Shown here piece by piece: positions 41,054-50,066 of a DNA stretch of 64,000 nt. The notes under the pieces were generated by a model. It was not told the origin of the DNA and made no database searches. It was given only the letters and a program-made list of their open reading frames with translations. The number at the start of each line of letters is the position of its first letter. Position 1 is the stretch's first letter. The position numbers and the translations under genes were made by a program. The DNA is from Parapusillimonas granuli (lineage in GTDB: Bacteria; Pseudomonadota; Gammaproteobacteria; Burkholderiales; Burkholderiaceae_B): NCBI RefSeq assembly GCF_013416525.1, contig NZ_JACCEM010000005.1, positions 62,001 through 126,000 on the forward strand, in the 5' to 3' direction.

Positions 41054-42232
41054 ATGGAGCGAAATGCAGGGTACGAGAAGCTGACCGCTTGGCTCCGGTC
41101 GCATCAGCAGGACATGTTCGACCTGCTGGAGCGGGTCGTGAATATCGAAAGCGGCAGCTACCATAAGCAGGGCGTCGATCGGGTTTGCGAAGCGTTCCGG
41201 GCCTTCTTCGATGCCGCCGGCATCCAGACCACGGTTTATCCCCGGGAATCCCACGGCAATTGCCTCAGGGCCGACATCCCGGGCAGCGGCGAGGCGCAGC
41301 TTCCCCACGTGCTGCTGTTGGGTCACATGGACACCGTCTTCCCGGAGGGCACATTGGAACAATGGCCTTACCGGGTGGAAGGCGGCATAGCCTATGGTCC
41401 CGGGGTTGCCGACATGAAAGCGGGCCTGGTGATGAACGCTTTCGTCGCCCGCGCATTCTTCGAGTGCGGCGGCAATGTCGCCCCGATTCGTGTTTTTTTT
41501 ACCGGCGACGAAGAAATCGCATCGCCTTCCTCCAGGGAACTGACGCTCGAAATGGCGCGGGGCGCGGGCTGCGTGCTTAATGCGGAGCCGGGCAGGCCCA
41601 CCGGCAACGTGGTCATCGAGCGCAAGGGCGCGATGTTCGTGGACTTCGAGGTCGAAGGGGTGGCGGCCCACGCCGGCGTCGCGCACGAGAAAGGCGCCAG
41701 CGCCATCGAGGCGCTGGCCAGGAAGGTCGTGGCCTTGCATGCGCTGACCGATCGCAGCGCGGGGGTCACGACCAATGTCGGCACCATCGAGGGCGGCGTC
41801 TCGGTCAATACGGTCGCCCCGTTTGCCAAGGGGCGTCTCGACGTCCGCTATCCGAAAGGGGTGGACGAAGACCGGCTGCAGCGGCAAATCGCCGCCATCA
41901 TCCAGGAAGCCTCGCCGGCTTGCACCTGCGGGCGCATTACCCACGAAGGGCGTTTCCTGCCGCTGTTCCAGACCGACGAAAGCCGGATGCTGCTGAATGA
42001 CTACATACGGGTCGCTCAGCGGCTGGGGGTCGCCGTTAAAGGGGAATCGACGGGCGGGTCGGCCGACAGCGGGTTGACCGCCGCCGCGGGCGCGCCCACG
42101 CTGTGCGCAACAGGGCCTGTCGGCGGAAACGCGCATACGCGAAAAGAATACTGCGATTTGCGCACCCTGGTTCCGCGCGCCGAAATCTGCGCGGGGACCA
42201 TATTGGCCAGGGACGAAATGTATGTTCCGTAA
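41054..42232 (+). CDS. M20-family peptidase, carboxypeptidase G2-like
   Basis: The 392-aa zinc peptidase shows LLLGHMDTVFPEG (metal His, Asp), YGPGVADMKAG (bridging Asp), FTGDEE (catalytic and metal Glu), NAEPG and, at the C-terminus, GGNAHTRKEY (last metal His). The dimerisation domain (about 180-290) carries GVAAHAGVAHEKGASA. CPG2-type enzymes remove C-terminal glutamate or cleave other N-acyl amino acids. It is the first gene of an operon with CMD, Bug and ketopantoate-reductase-like genes under the RpiR palindrome. No leader peptide, so it acts in the cytoplasm. Confidence 0.92.
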   Translation: MERNAGYEKLTAWLRSHQQDMFDLLERVVNIESGSYHKQGVDRVCEAFRAFFDAAGIQTTVYPRESHGNCLRADIPGSGEAQLPHVLLLGHMDTVFPEGTLEQWPYRVEGGIAYGPGVADMKAGLVMNAFVARAFFECGGNVAPIRVFFTGDEEIASPSSRELTLEMARGAGCVLNAEPGRPTGNVVIERKGAMFVDFEVEGVAAHAGVAHEKGASAIEALARKVVALHALTDRSAGVTTNVGTIEGGVSVNTVAPFAKGRLDVRYPKGVDEDRLQRQIAAIIQEASPACTCGRITHEGRFLPLFQTDESRMLLNDYIRVAQRLGVAVKGESTGGSADSGLTAAAGAPTLCATGPVGGNAHTRKEYCDLRTLVPRAEICAGTILARDEMYVP

Positions 42233-42270
42233 TGGACCATGCGCCGTCCAATGACTTCTCGGAGAACACC

Positions 42271-42837
42271 ATGTCACGCCTGCCACTTCTTGATGAAAGT
42301 ACAGACCCCGAATTCGCCGCGGCATTGGCCGATGTGGAAAAGAGCCGCGGCAAGGCATCCAACGCGCTGAGGTCCATGGGGCACGCCCCAGAAGCCTTGC
42401 AGCGGTTTGCGTCGGTGGGGGATTACGTGCGGTATCGCTCGACCCTGACGGCGCGCGAAAGGGAGATCGTCATCGTCATAACGGGCCGCGCCTATGAATA
42501 CGCGATGATGCACCACGTGCCTCTGGCGCTTCAGGCCGGCATCGGCGCCGAGGAAGTCGACGCCATGCGCAGGGGCGAAGTGCCTTCCACGTTCAGCGGC
42601 GCGGACCGCGCATTGGCGCAGTACGCGCTGGAATTCTCGACGCCGCCGTCGGTCAGCGACGAGACTTTTGCAAGACTCAAAGAATTCATGTCGCCCCGCC
42701 AGATCACCGACGCGTCGTTCACGGCGGCATACTACGTGGCATTCGCCTTGATGCTCGCCGCCATGAAGCCGGCGCCCGATTCCGCCGAGTATGTCCAGGC
42801 GGGCCTGGCATGGCAGCTCAAGGCGGACCAGTCCTGA
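42271..42837 (+). CDS. Carboxymuconolactone decarboxylase family protein
   Basis: ATG 42271 (GGAG 6 bp upstream) yields 188 aa. It has the CMD helical core YRSTLTAREREIVIVITGRA, YEYAMMHHVPLALQAG and ITDASFTAAYYVAFALML. There is no Cys pair, so it is not an AhpD-type peroxidase. It sits 38 bp after the peptidase and 36 bp before the Bug gene. This family often accompanies Bug proteins in Bordetella-like genomes, but its reaction is not established. Confidence 0.86.
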   Translation: MSRLPLLDESTDPEFAAALADVEKSRGKASNALRSMGHAPEALQRFASVGDYVRYRSTLTAREREIVIVITGRAYEYAMMHHVPLALQAGIGAEEVDAMRRGEVPSTFSGADRALAQYALEFSTPPSVSDETFARLKEFMSPRQITDASFTAAYYVAFALMLAAMKPAPDSAEYVQAGLAWQLKADQS

Positions 42838-42873
42838 TTTTCGGCCTTTCAACCACACAAGCATGGAGTCGGC

Positions 42874-43851
42874 ATGAAAACCCATAAATTGATATTGAGC
42901 GCCTGCATAGGCCTTGCAAGCATGGTTGCCGCGGGTGCGGCGGGAGCCGCGGACGCCTATCCGGCCAAGCCGATCAAAGTGATCGTGGGGTACCCGGCCG
43001 GGGGCGCGAACGATCTGGTTGCGCGCGCCATCGGCCAGGAAATGTCCAAGGACCTGGGCCAGCAAGTGGTCGTGGAAAACATATCCGGCGCGGCGGGCAC
43101 CATAGGCGCGGCATCGGCGGCGAAGGCGGCTCCCGATGGCTACACGCTGTTCATGGGGGCGGGCGCGCACGCGTTGGCTCCCAGCGTGCGGAAATCATTG
43201 CCCTACGACATCGTGTCGGACTTCGCCCCGGTCAGCGTGGCGGCCATCGGCTCTTATGTGCTGGTCGTCAACCCCCAAATCAAGGCCAATTCCGTCAAGG
43301 AATTGATCGACTTGGCCAAGGCTAGCCCTGGAACCCTGACCTTTGCCTCGTCGGGCGTCGGGGCGCCGCCGCATCTCGCCGGCGTGCTGTTTCAAGAGCG
43401 TACCGGAACCAGGCTGCACCATATTCCGTTCCGCGGCGACGCCGATGCCAACACCGCCGTGCTGGCCGGCCACGTCGACATGATCTTCGGCTCCTTGGGG
43501 CCCACGGTGCCTCACATACGCGGCGGCAAGGTCCGCGCATTGGCCGTGACCGGGAACGCCCGCAGCACGGCCCTGCCCGACGTGCCCACCCTCCAGGAAG
43601 CCGGCGTGCCGGACTACAACGTGTCGACGTGGTGGGGGCTGCTCGCTCCGGCCGGCACGCCGCCCGCGATCGTCGACAAGCTTGCCAGGTCCGTGGAAAA
43701 GGCGGCCGCGCTGCCCCATATAAAAGAGCAGTTCGTCAACATGGGCGTTGAAGCCGCTTCCAGCACGCCGGCCGAGTTCGCGGCGTTCATCAAGGCGGAA
43801 GTGGCCAAGTTCAAGAAGATCACGGAGGCGGCCGGCATTGAACCGCAATGA
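42874..43851 (+). CDS. Bug-family periplasmic solute-binding protein
   Basis: The 325-aa protein has a signal peptide ending ADA28, then YPAKPIKVIVGYPAGGANDL, ENISGAAGTIG (the P of ENKPGA is replaced by S) and PDGYTLFMG. It is third in the RpiR-controlled operon. Its last 14 bp overlap the reading frame of the following reductase if the TTG start proposed there is right. Confidence 0.92.
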   Translation: MKTHKLILSACIGLASMVAAGAAGAADAYPAKPIKVIVGYPAGGANDLVARAIGQEMSKDLGQQVVVENISGAAGTIGAASAAKAAPDGYTLFMGAGAHALAPSVRKSLPYDIVSDFAPVSVAAIGSYVLVVNPQIKANSVKELIDLAKASPGTLTFASSGVGAPPHLAGVLFQERTGTRLHHIPFRGDADANTAVLAGHVDMIFGSLGPTVPHIRGGKVRALAVTGNARSTALPDVPTLQEAGVPDYNVSTWWGLLAPAGTPPAIVDKLARSVEKAAALPHIKEQFVNMGVEAASSTPAEFAAFIKAEVAKFKKITEAAGIEPQ

Positions 43852-44932
43852 GTTTACCGGCCGGATCGCCGTGGTCGGGGCGGGGGCCGTCGGCGGATTC
43901 GTCGGCGGCAAGCTGGCCGCCGCCGGCTACGACGTCGTGCTCGTCGATGCCTGGCCCGAGCATGTGGAAGCGGTCCGCAAGAACGGTTTGACGATCGCCG
44001 AGCCGGACGGCGCATGCTCGATTCCCGTGCGCGCGCTGCACGCCCATGAATCGGCATCGATTCCGCCATGCTCTCTGGACGTCGCATTCATTTGCGTCAA
44101 GCTCTACGACACCGACTGGGCCACCGGCATCATCTTGCCCGCGCTGAAGCGGTCAGGTTGCGTCGTCACGCTGCAGAACGGCCTGGTCGAAAGCATCGTG
44201 GCGGCCCGCGCGGGGTGGGAGCGCACGCTGGGTTGCATAGGCAGCGGCATGTATGTGGCGCTGGAAGGGCCGGGCCGCGTGCGCCGCAGCAAGAAAGCGG
44301 TGAAGAGCGGCTCCTGCGTATTCTATGTCGGCGAAGCCCAGGGCCCGCGCTCCCGGCGCGCCGAGCTGCTGGCCGGCTTGCTGTCGCATGTCGACACGGC
44401 GCAGGCCACGGACAATCTGTGGGGGCTGCGCTGGGCCAAGCTCGTGGCCAATGCCATGACGTCGGGGTTCAGCGCCCTGTGCGGCTTCGGGCTGAAACAG
44501 ACCTTCGGGGATCCGGCTTGCTGCCGCGTCATGATCGGGCTTGCCGCCGAAGCGATCGACGTCGGGGCGGCGCTTGGATACGCGACCGAGGACGTCTTCG
44601 GCGTCGCTCCCGATGTATGGCGGCAAGCTCAGGCCGGGGACGCCTGCGCCATCGAAAGAACCATGGCCGCGCTGCGCGCGCAGCATCAGCTCGTTACGGA
44701 CGATGCCTTGTCGGGCACGGCCCAGGATCTGAAGAAAGGCAAGCGGACCGAGGTTGATTTCATGAACGGCTTCGTCGCGGCGAAAGCGGCCGACGTCCAT
44801 GTTCCCGCGCCCCTGCATGCCGAGGTCGCGCGGCTGCTCCGTCGGATCGAAGAAGGCATTGATACGCCGGGCACGAGGCATTTGAAGAGCCTGGAGCCGA
44901 TCCTGGGCTCGAAGGCCAAAGAAGGGGGCTGA
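43838..44932 (+). CDS. Ketopantoate reductase (PanE/ApbA) family protein
   Basis: I choose TTG 43838, 9 bp after GGAGG (43824-43828), giving 364 aa that begins just before the Rossmann strand RIAVVGAGAVGGFVGGKLAA. The open frame continues upstream inside the Bug gene but has no homology there. Seen are VKLYDTD, LQNGL, the catalytic lysine region WAKLVANAM and, near the C-terminus, KGKRTEVDFMNG (Glu and Asn). Many catabolic operons carry such proteins as 2-oxo- or 2-hydroxyacid oxidoreductases unrelated to pantothenate, and the operon context favours that here. Confidence 0.85.
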   Translation: MNRNEFTGRIAVVGAGAVGGFVGGKLAAAGYDVVLVDAWPEHVEAVRKNGLTIAEPDGACSIPVRALHAHESASIPPCSLDVAFICVKLYDTDWATGIILPALKRSGCVVTLQNGLVESIVAARAGWERTLGCIGSGMYVALEGPGRVRRSKKAVKSGSCVFYVGEAQGPRSRRAELLAGLLSHVDTAQATDNLWGLRWAKLVANAMTSGFSALCGFGLKQTFGDPACCRVMIGLAAEAIDVGAALGYATEDVFGVAPDVWRQAQAGDACAIERTMAALRAQHQLVTDDALSGTAQDLKKGKRTEVDFMNGFVAAKAADVHVPAPLHAEVARLLRRIEEGIDTPGTRHLKSLEPILGSKAKEGG

Positions 44933-44938
44933 TCATTG

Positions 44939-44967
44939 CCATGCCGCCCGCTTCGTCGGCGGCATGG
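44939..44967. terminator. Bidirectional hairpin between convergent genes
   Basis: A perfect 10-bp stem CCATGCCGCC (44939-44948) with GGCGGCATGG (44958-44967), loop of 9 nt, fills the 42-bp gap between the reductase gene (plus) and the IclR gene (minus). It has no long T-tract on either side but its position and stability suggest it separates the two convergent transcripts. Confidence 0.6.
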
Positions 44968-44974
44968 TCCCGGA

Positions 44975-45754
44975 TCAAGACCACCCGAGAATCGCTTCTA
45001 TCCCCCGGACCATGGTGATCAGCTGCGGCGGGATCTCGCTTGCGCGCTGTTCGAAGGCGCCGTCCTCGGCCGGCACGCCGCAATTCAGCACGAATACGTT
45101 GGAGTCCACCGGCCGGCTGACGGGAACGGCAAAGCCGTAGGTATCCTGCCGCCAATGCCGATTGTTGGAGCAATAGCCGTGCTTTGCGAATTCCCGCCTT
45201 GCGGCTTCCAGCTGCGGCATGTGCCGTTCGTGCTCTTGCGGGCAATGGATGCGCAACTGGTTCAGGACGGCGTCTCGTTCCGCGGCCGGAGCCTGGCATA
45301 GCCAGGCTTTGCCGGCGGCGGTCGACAGCATGGGCAGGGCCGCGCCGATGTCGGGATGCGTTTGCAGTTCCTCGTTCGCCCTGGCGGTTTCCACATAGAC
45401 CATGTGCAGCCTGTCGCGGATCACCAGGGATACCGCGCCGTTTATCCGCAAGGCCAGGCGCTGCATCAGCGGCCTGGCCGCCTGGCGCAGACGCATGTTG
45501 GCCAGCAGAGGATGCGAAATGGACAGCAGGGCCAGCCCCGGCCGGTACTTCCGGCTGCCGGGATCGCGCCGCAGGTAGCCCAGCTGCACCAGGGTGTGCG
45601 TCAGGCGCGCGATGGTGCTGGGCGACAGGCCGGTGCGCAGGGAGAAATCCTTGTTGCCCAGGACGCGTTCGCCGGGCTGGAAGCAGGCGAGCACGTCTAT
45701 GCCCTGGGCCAGGGTGGAGGCGAACTGGCTGTCGCCATGGTGTTCCTCAGCCAT
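44975..45754 (-). CDS. IclR-family transcriptional regulator (second of a tandem pair)
   Basis: The 259-aa protein has an N-terminal winged HTH (FASTLAQGIDVLACFQPGER, LSPSTIARLTHTLVQLGYL) and an IclR effector domain from about 85. Its ATG overlaps the upstream IclR gene by 8 bp. Shared segments with that neighbour (RLTHTLVQLGYLRRD versus RLTYTLCLKGLLMHD, NMRLRQAARPLM versus GMRLRQLARPLM, HMVYVET in both) show the pair are tandem paralogues. Co-expressed paralogues may form heterodimers or respond to two metabolites. Confidence 0.92.
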   Translation of the reverse strand: MAEEHHGDSQFASTLAQGIDVLACFQPGERVLGNKDFSLRTGLSPSTIARLTHTLVQLGYLRRDPGSRKYRPGLALLSISHPLLANMRLRQAARPLMQRLALRINGAVSLVIRDRLHMVYVETARANEELQTHPDIGAALPMLSTAAGKAWLCQAPAAERDAVLNQLRIHCPQEHERHMPQLEAARREFAKHGYCSNNRHWRQDTYGFAVPVSRPVDSNVFVLNCGVPAEDGAFEQRASEIPPQLITMVRGIEAILGWS

Positions 45755-46541
45755 GTCCGCCGTCCGTGACCAGGCGCTCGATGTGGTCGACCATGGCGCG
45801 CAGCTTGGGCGCGACTTCCTTCCGCAGCCCTCCGGCTCCCAGGCGTTCCACCCTGACGCCGCAATTGAACACCAGCCGTTCGCCGTCGACGGGCATGCGC
45901 AGGGGCACGCCCACGGCGTGCACGTCGGCCTGCCAATCGCCTTCCGAAACGCAATAGCCGTGGGCCTTCCAGTCTTCGACAGCGATTGCCAGCGCTTTGG
46001 AAAACTTGCGCAGCTGTTCGGGCTCGTGGCGTTCGAGCTCGTCCAGGACGGCCTGCCGCTGCGCGGGGCCGGCGCCGGCCAGCCAGGCGCGGCCCATGGC
46101 GGACGCCATGACGGGCAGCCGCGCGCCGATGTCGGGGCGGAAGGCGATCAGGTCGTGGCCGCGGCTGGTTTCCACGTAGACCATGTGTCGCTGGTCGTAT
46201 ACCCCCAGGGAAGCCGTGCCGCCGGTGGCCGCGGCGAGTTCGCGCATGAGCGGCCGCGCCAGCTGGCGCAGGCGCATGCCCGACAGCAAGGCATGGCTGA
46301 GGGACAGCACGCCAGCGCCCAGCCGGTAGCGCCGTAGCTGAGCGTCGTGCATCAGCAGGCCTTTCAGGCACAGGGTGTAGGTCAGGCGCGACACCGTGGC
46401 CTTGGACAGCCCGGTGCGTTCGGCCAGGTCGCGATTGCTGAGTATGGGGTCGCCGGCACGAAAACACTGCAGGACCGCGAGGCCGTTCGCCAGGGTGGTG
46501 GCAAAGGCCGGGTGGCGGGAGGTCTGGGAAGAAGCGGGCAT
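45747..46541 (-). CDS. IclR-family transcriptional regulator (first of a tandem pair)
   Basis: ATG 46541 is preferred to the in-frame TTG at 46559. The 264-aa product has HTH segments FATTLANGLAVLQCFRAG and GLSKATVSRLTYTLCLKGLL, then a ligand domain with HMVYVETSRG and the C-terminal EVAPKLRAMVDHIE. It is divergent from the acyl-CoA dehydrogenase gene at 46634; a near-perfect palindrome just upstream (46555-46568) is a candidate site. Probably controls the acyl-CoA catabolic operon 46634-53203. Confidence 0.92.
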   Translation of the reverse strand: MPASSQTSRHPAFATTLANGLAVLQCFRAGDPILSNRDLAERTGLSKATVSRLTYTLCLKGLLMHDAQLRRYRLGAGVLSLSHALLSGMRLRQLARPLMRELAAATGGTASLGVYDQRHMVYVETSRGHDLIAFRPDIGARLPVMASAMGRAWLAGAGPAQRQAVLDELERHEPEQLRKFSKALAIAVEDWKAHGYCVSEGDWQADVHAVGVPLRMPVDGERLVFNCGVRVERLGAGGLRKEVAPKLRAMVDHIERLVTDGGHG

Positions 46542-46554
46542 GGATGGCCTGAAA

Positions 46555-46568
46555 TTCAATATATCGAA
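46555..46568. promoter_or_regulatory. Near-palindrome in the IclR/acyl-CoA dehydrogenase divergent region
   Basis: TTCAATATATCGAA is palindromic except for one base pair (12 of 14 positions). It lies 14 bp upstream of the IclR start codon and within the 92-bp divergent region; IclR proteins bind short palindromes of this kind. Candidate only. Confidence 0.35.
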
Positions 46569-46633
46569 ACAATAGTATCAGCATTAAGAATAAGCCGCTA
46601 TTCTGGCCGGCAAATAGAACACAGGAGCCAGCC

Positions 46634-47800
46634 ATGATCCGCGACCCGGAAACGTTCCCGCTTTTTATCGACTCCTTGCGCCGCTTCGTCCGTGCGCGGC
46701 TCGTGCCGCAAGAGAAACGGGTGGCGGACCTGGATGAAGTGCCCGAAGACCTAGTCCGGGAAATGGCGGCCCAGAACATGTTCGGGTATTCCATCCCCGA
46801 GGAATACGGCGGCGTGGGCATGAGCACCGAAGAGCTCGTCCTGGCGGCCATCGAGCTTTCGCAATGTTCGGTCGCTTTCCGGGCGCGCGTCGGCACCAAC
46901 ACCGGGATCGGATCCGAGGCGTTGGTGGCGGACGGCACGCCGGAACAGAAGCGGCGCTATCTGCCGTTGCTGGCAAGCGGCGAGGTGACCGGCGCGTTCG
47001 CATTGACCGAGCCGGAGGCGGGGTCCGACGCCACGGCGCTGAAGACGACCGCGCTGCGCGACGGCGACGATTACATCCTGAATGGCAGCAAGTGCTTCAT
47101 CACGAACGCGCCGATCGCGGGCCTGTTCACGGTCATGGCGCGGACGGATCCGGGTAATCCCAAAGCGAGCGGCATCTCCGCCTTCCTGGTAGAGCGCGAT
47201 ACGCCGGGCCTGAGCACCGGCGTTCCCTACCAGAAGATGGGGCAGGCGGGCTCGCCGGTGTCCGAGGTGCATTTCCAGGACTGCCGCGTTCCCGCCGCCA
47301 ACATCGTGGGCGGCAAGGAAGGCATGGGCTTCAAGACCGCCATGAAGGTGTTGAATAAGCAGCGCATCCATCTGGCGGCCTTGTGCATCGGCCCCGCTGT
47401 GCGCATGCTGGAAGAGGCGATGAAATTCGTGAGCGGACGGCAGCAGTTCAAGCAGCCGCTGATGAACTTCCAGCTGATCCAGGCCATGATCGCCGATTGC
47501 CAGACCGACATCCAGGCGGCGCGCGCGCTGGTGCTGCAGACGGCCCGCCAGCGGGACGACGGCGAGGACGTCACGCTGAATGCGTCCATCTGCAAATATT
47601 TTGCATCTGAAATGTGCGGCCGCGTGGCGGACCGCTGCGTACAGATGTTCGGTGGCTATGGCTACATCGCCGATTTCGGCATCGAGCGCTTCTATCGCGA
47701 CGTCCGCTTGTTCCGCCTGTATGAAGGCACCAGCCAGATCCACCAACTGAACATTGCCCGCCTCACGCTGCAGGCGGCGGGCTATGCGCCGGGGCGCTGA
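46634..47800 (+). CDS. Acyl-CoA dehydrogenase (short/branched-chain type)
   Basis: The 388-aa flavoenzyme shows LTEPEAGSDATALKTTA (FAD-binding signature 1), YILNGSKCFITNAP, a middle beta domain, QQFKQPLMNFQLIQ, and MFGGYGYIADFGIERFYRDVR. The expected catalytic base is E364 in LYEGTSQIHQ, so it should be active. It introduces the 2,3 double bond into an acyl-CoA, passing electrons to ETF. First gene of the operon divergent from the tandem IclR regulators; Bug and a second acyl-CoA dehydrogenase follow. Confidence 0.93.
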   Translation: MIRDPETFPLFIDSLRRFVRARLVPQEKRVADLDEVPEDLVREMAAQNMFGYSIPEEYGGVGMSTEELVLAAIELSQCSVAFRARVGTNTGIGSEALVADGTPEQKRRYLPLLASGEVTGAFALTEPEAGSDATALKTTALRDGDDYILNGSKCFITNAPIAGLFTVMARTDPGNPKASGISAFLVERDTPGLSTGVPYQKMGQAGSPVSEVHFQDCRVPAANIVGGKEGMGFKTAMKVLNKQRIHLAALCIGPAVRMLEEAMKFVSGRQQFKQPLMNFQLIQAMIADCQTDIQAARALVLQTARQRDDGEDVTLNASICKYFASEMCGRVADRCVQMFGGYGYIADFGIERFYRDVRLFRLYEGTSQIHQLNIARLTLQAAGYAPGR

Positions 47801-47877
47801 GGCGCCGCCTCCGGCATCGCCTGACCTCGTCTGTTTGCAGCCTCGTTAAAAGACCGAATCAATCTGGAGACATCATC

Positions 47878-48846
47878 ATGCTGAAGAAAATAGTCACGGG
47901 CCTGGCGGCCGCCGCCCTTTGCGCCGCCGCATCGCTGGCCCATGCGGCCTATCCCGAAAAACCCATACGGCTGATCATTCCGTTCGCGCCGGGCGGCTCC
48001 ACGGACATCCTGGGACGCGTCCTGGCGGAAGCCATGCAGCCCATGCTGGGCCAGCCCATCATCGTGGAAAACAAGGCCGGGGCGGGCGGCAACATAGGCG
48101 GGCATTTCGTCGCCCAGGCCACGCCGGACGGCTACACGCTGCTGCTGGCGGCGGCCGGGCCCACGGTGATCAATCCCAGCCTTAACAAGAACATGCCGTT
48201 CAGCCCGGTGACGGACTTGGCGCCCATCACGGCCATCACCGCCGAGCACAACCTGATGGCGATCAACCCGTCCATCCCCGCCAAGAACCTGCGCGAGTTC
48301 ATCGCGTACGCCAAGCAGCACAAGGGCGGCATTTCCTTCGGCTCGCCAGGGGCGGGCACGCCGGCGCACCTGGCGGGCGAGCTGCTGAACAAGATGGCCG
48401 GGCTGGACATGCAGCACGTTCCGTACAAGGGCAGCGGCCCGGCGGTCACCGACCTGGTCGCCGGGCACATCGGCCTGATGATAGACAACATGCCGCCGCT
48501 GCTGCCGCAAGTGCAGTCGGGACGCCTGCGCGCGATCGCGGTGCCCAGCGCCGCCAGGACCGCGGCCATGCCCGGCGTGCCCACCTTCGAGGAAGAGGGG
48601 CTCAAGGGCTACGTGATCATGGCATGGAAGGGGCTGATGGCGCCCGCCGGCACGCCGCAACCCGTCATCGACAAGCTGCATGCCGCCATCGTCGAGGTGC
48701 TCAAGCGGCCGGACATCCAGAAGCGGCTCATCGAGCTGGGCGCGGAGCCCAAGGGCAATACCCCCGCCGAGTTCGCCGAACAGATACGCAGCGAAACCGA
48801 GTGGTGGGCGAAGCTGATCAAGGACACGAACACGACCGTCAACTGA
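47878..48846 (+). CDS. Bug-family periplasmic solute-binding protein
   Basis: The 322-aa protein has a textbook signal peptide (AHA23), AYPEKPIRLIIPFAPGGSTD, ENKAGAGGNIG and PDGYTLLLA. It lies between two acyl-CoA dehydrogenase genes, so the ligand is presumably the free acid, activated later by the NDP-forming synthetase in the same operon. Confidence 0.93.
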   Translation: MLKKIVTGLAAAALCAAASLAHAAYPEKPIRLIIPFAPGGSTDILGRVLAEAMQPMLGQPIIVENKAGAGGNIGGHFVAQATPDGYTLLLAAAGPTVINPSLNKNMPFSPVTDLAPITAITAEHNLMAINPSIPAKNLREFIAYAKQHKGGISFGSPGAGTPAHLAGELLNKMAGLDMQHVPYKGSGPAVTDLVAGHIGLMIDNMPPLLPQVQSGRLRAIAVPSAARTAAMPGVPTFEEEGLKGYVIMAWKGLMAPAGTPQPVIDKLHAAIVEVLKRPDIQKRLIELGAEPKGNTPAEFAEQIRSETEWWAKLIKDTNTTVN

Positions 48847-48871
48847 CGCTCCTGGCCTGCCGTGGAAGAGC

Positions 48872-50056
48872 ATGATGAGCACTGAAAAACTGAATGATCC
48901 AGCCGCCCGGGACGTGGCCGCCTTGCGCCAGCGCGTTCGCGCCTTCATCGACGGCGTCGCCATTCCCATGGAGCGCCCCGGGATCGCGCAGGATGTCGAC
49001 GCGCTGGACGAGGCCGTCGGCCGCTTGCGCGTCCAGGCGCGGGAGGCGGGCATATACGCGCCGCAGCTGCCCACGGAGTGGGGCGGCCTGGGGCTGGGCT
49101 GGGAAGCGTGCTGCGAGATCTTCGAAGAAGCGGGGCGGGGGCTGCTGGGGCCGTTGGCGCTGAACTGCGCGCCGCCCGACCAGCCCAATATGCTGACGCT
49201 GCTCGAGCTCGGCAACGCGGGCCAGCTGCGGCGCTATCTCGCGCCCCTGGCGCGCGGCGAAAAGCGCGCTTGCTTCGCCATGACGGAACCCGCGCCCGGC
49301 GCGGGCTCCGATCCGGGCATGCTGCGCACCCGCGCGGAGCGCTGCGCGGATGGATGGGTGCTGGACGGCCACAAGAAATTCATCAGCGGCGGGGTCAAGG
49401 CCGATTTCGCGCTGGTCGAGGCGGATACGGACGAAGGCGTGACGCTGTTCATCGTGGAAGCGGGCACGCCCGGCTATCGCGTGGCGCGCGACATTCCCAC
49501 GATAACGGGCTACCAGATCGGCGGGCACGCCGAGATGCATTTTGACCGCTGCAAGCTGCCCGGCGCCGCGGTGCTGGGCAAGGTGGGCAAGGGCCTGCAA
49601 TATGCGCAGCTGCGCCTGGAGCCGGCACGCCTGTCGCACTGCATGCGCTTCATCGGCCGCGCGTCCCGGGCGCTGGAACTGGCCCAGGCTTATGTGCAAG
49701 AGCGCGAGTCTTTCGGCAGCCGCCTGGCCGAACTTCAGCAGGTGCAGGCCATGATCGCCGATTCGCACATCGACCTGCACGCGGCGCGCCTGATGACGCG
49801 GCATTGCGCGCGGCGCATGGACGCCGGACTACCGGTGAAGCATGAATCGTCGATGGCCAAGGTTTTCGTGTCGGAAGCCGTCAACCGGGTCGTGGATCGC
49901 GCCGTGCAGCTTATGGGAGCGCTTGGCGTCTCGGACGACACGCCGGTTTCCATGATATGGCGCGAAGCACGGCCCTTCCGGATCTACGATGGCGCGAACG
50001 AACTGCACCGCGCCACCCTGGGCAGGCGTATCCTGGCTCATCAGCTGCTTCCTTGA
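48872..50056 (+). CDS. Acyl-CoA dehydrogenase family protein with Asp at the usual catalytic Glu position
   Basis: The 394-aa protein has AMTEPAPGAGSDPGMLRTRA and GHKKFISGGVKADFAL, and a C-terminal RIYDGANELHRATLGRRILA. At the place where short-chain enzymes have YEGT, this protein has YDGA (D373). This resembles the ACAD10/11-, CaiA- and FadE-like groups (DGxxExH), in which substrate and base placement differ. Two ATGs (48872, 48875) are possible. It probably acts on a different chain or step from the enzyme at 46634. The reductase gene follows 10 bp later. Confidence 0.88.
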   Translation: MMSTEKLNDPAARDVAALRQRVRAFIDGVAIPMERPGIAQDVDALDEAVGRLRVQAREAGIYAPQLPTEWGGLGLGWEACCEIFEEAGRGLLGPLALNCAPPDQPNMLTLLELGNAGQLRRYLAPLARGEKRACFAMTEPAPGAGSDPGMLRTRAERCADGWVLDGHKKFISGGVKADFALVEADTDEGVTLFIVEAGTPGYRVARDIPTITGYQIGGHAEMHFDRCKLPGAAVLGKVGKGLQYAQLRLEPARLSHCMRFIGRASRALELAQAYVQERESFGSRLAELQQVQAMIADSHIDLHAARLMTRHCARRMDAGLPVKHESSMAKVFVSEAVNRVVDRAVQLMGALGVSDDTPVSMIWREARPFRIYDGANELHRATLGRRILAHQLLP

Positions 50057-50066
50057 GAGAACGAAC

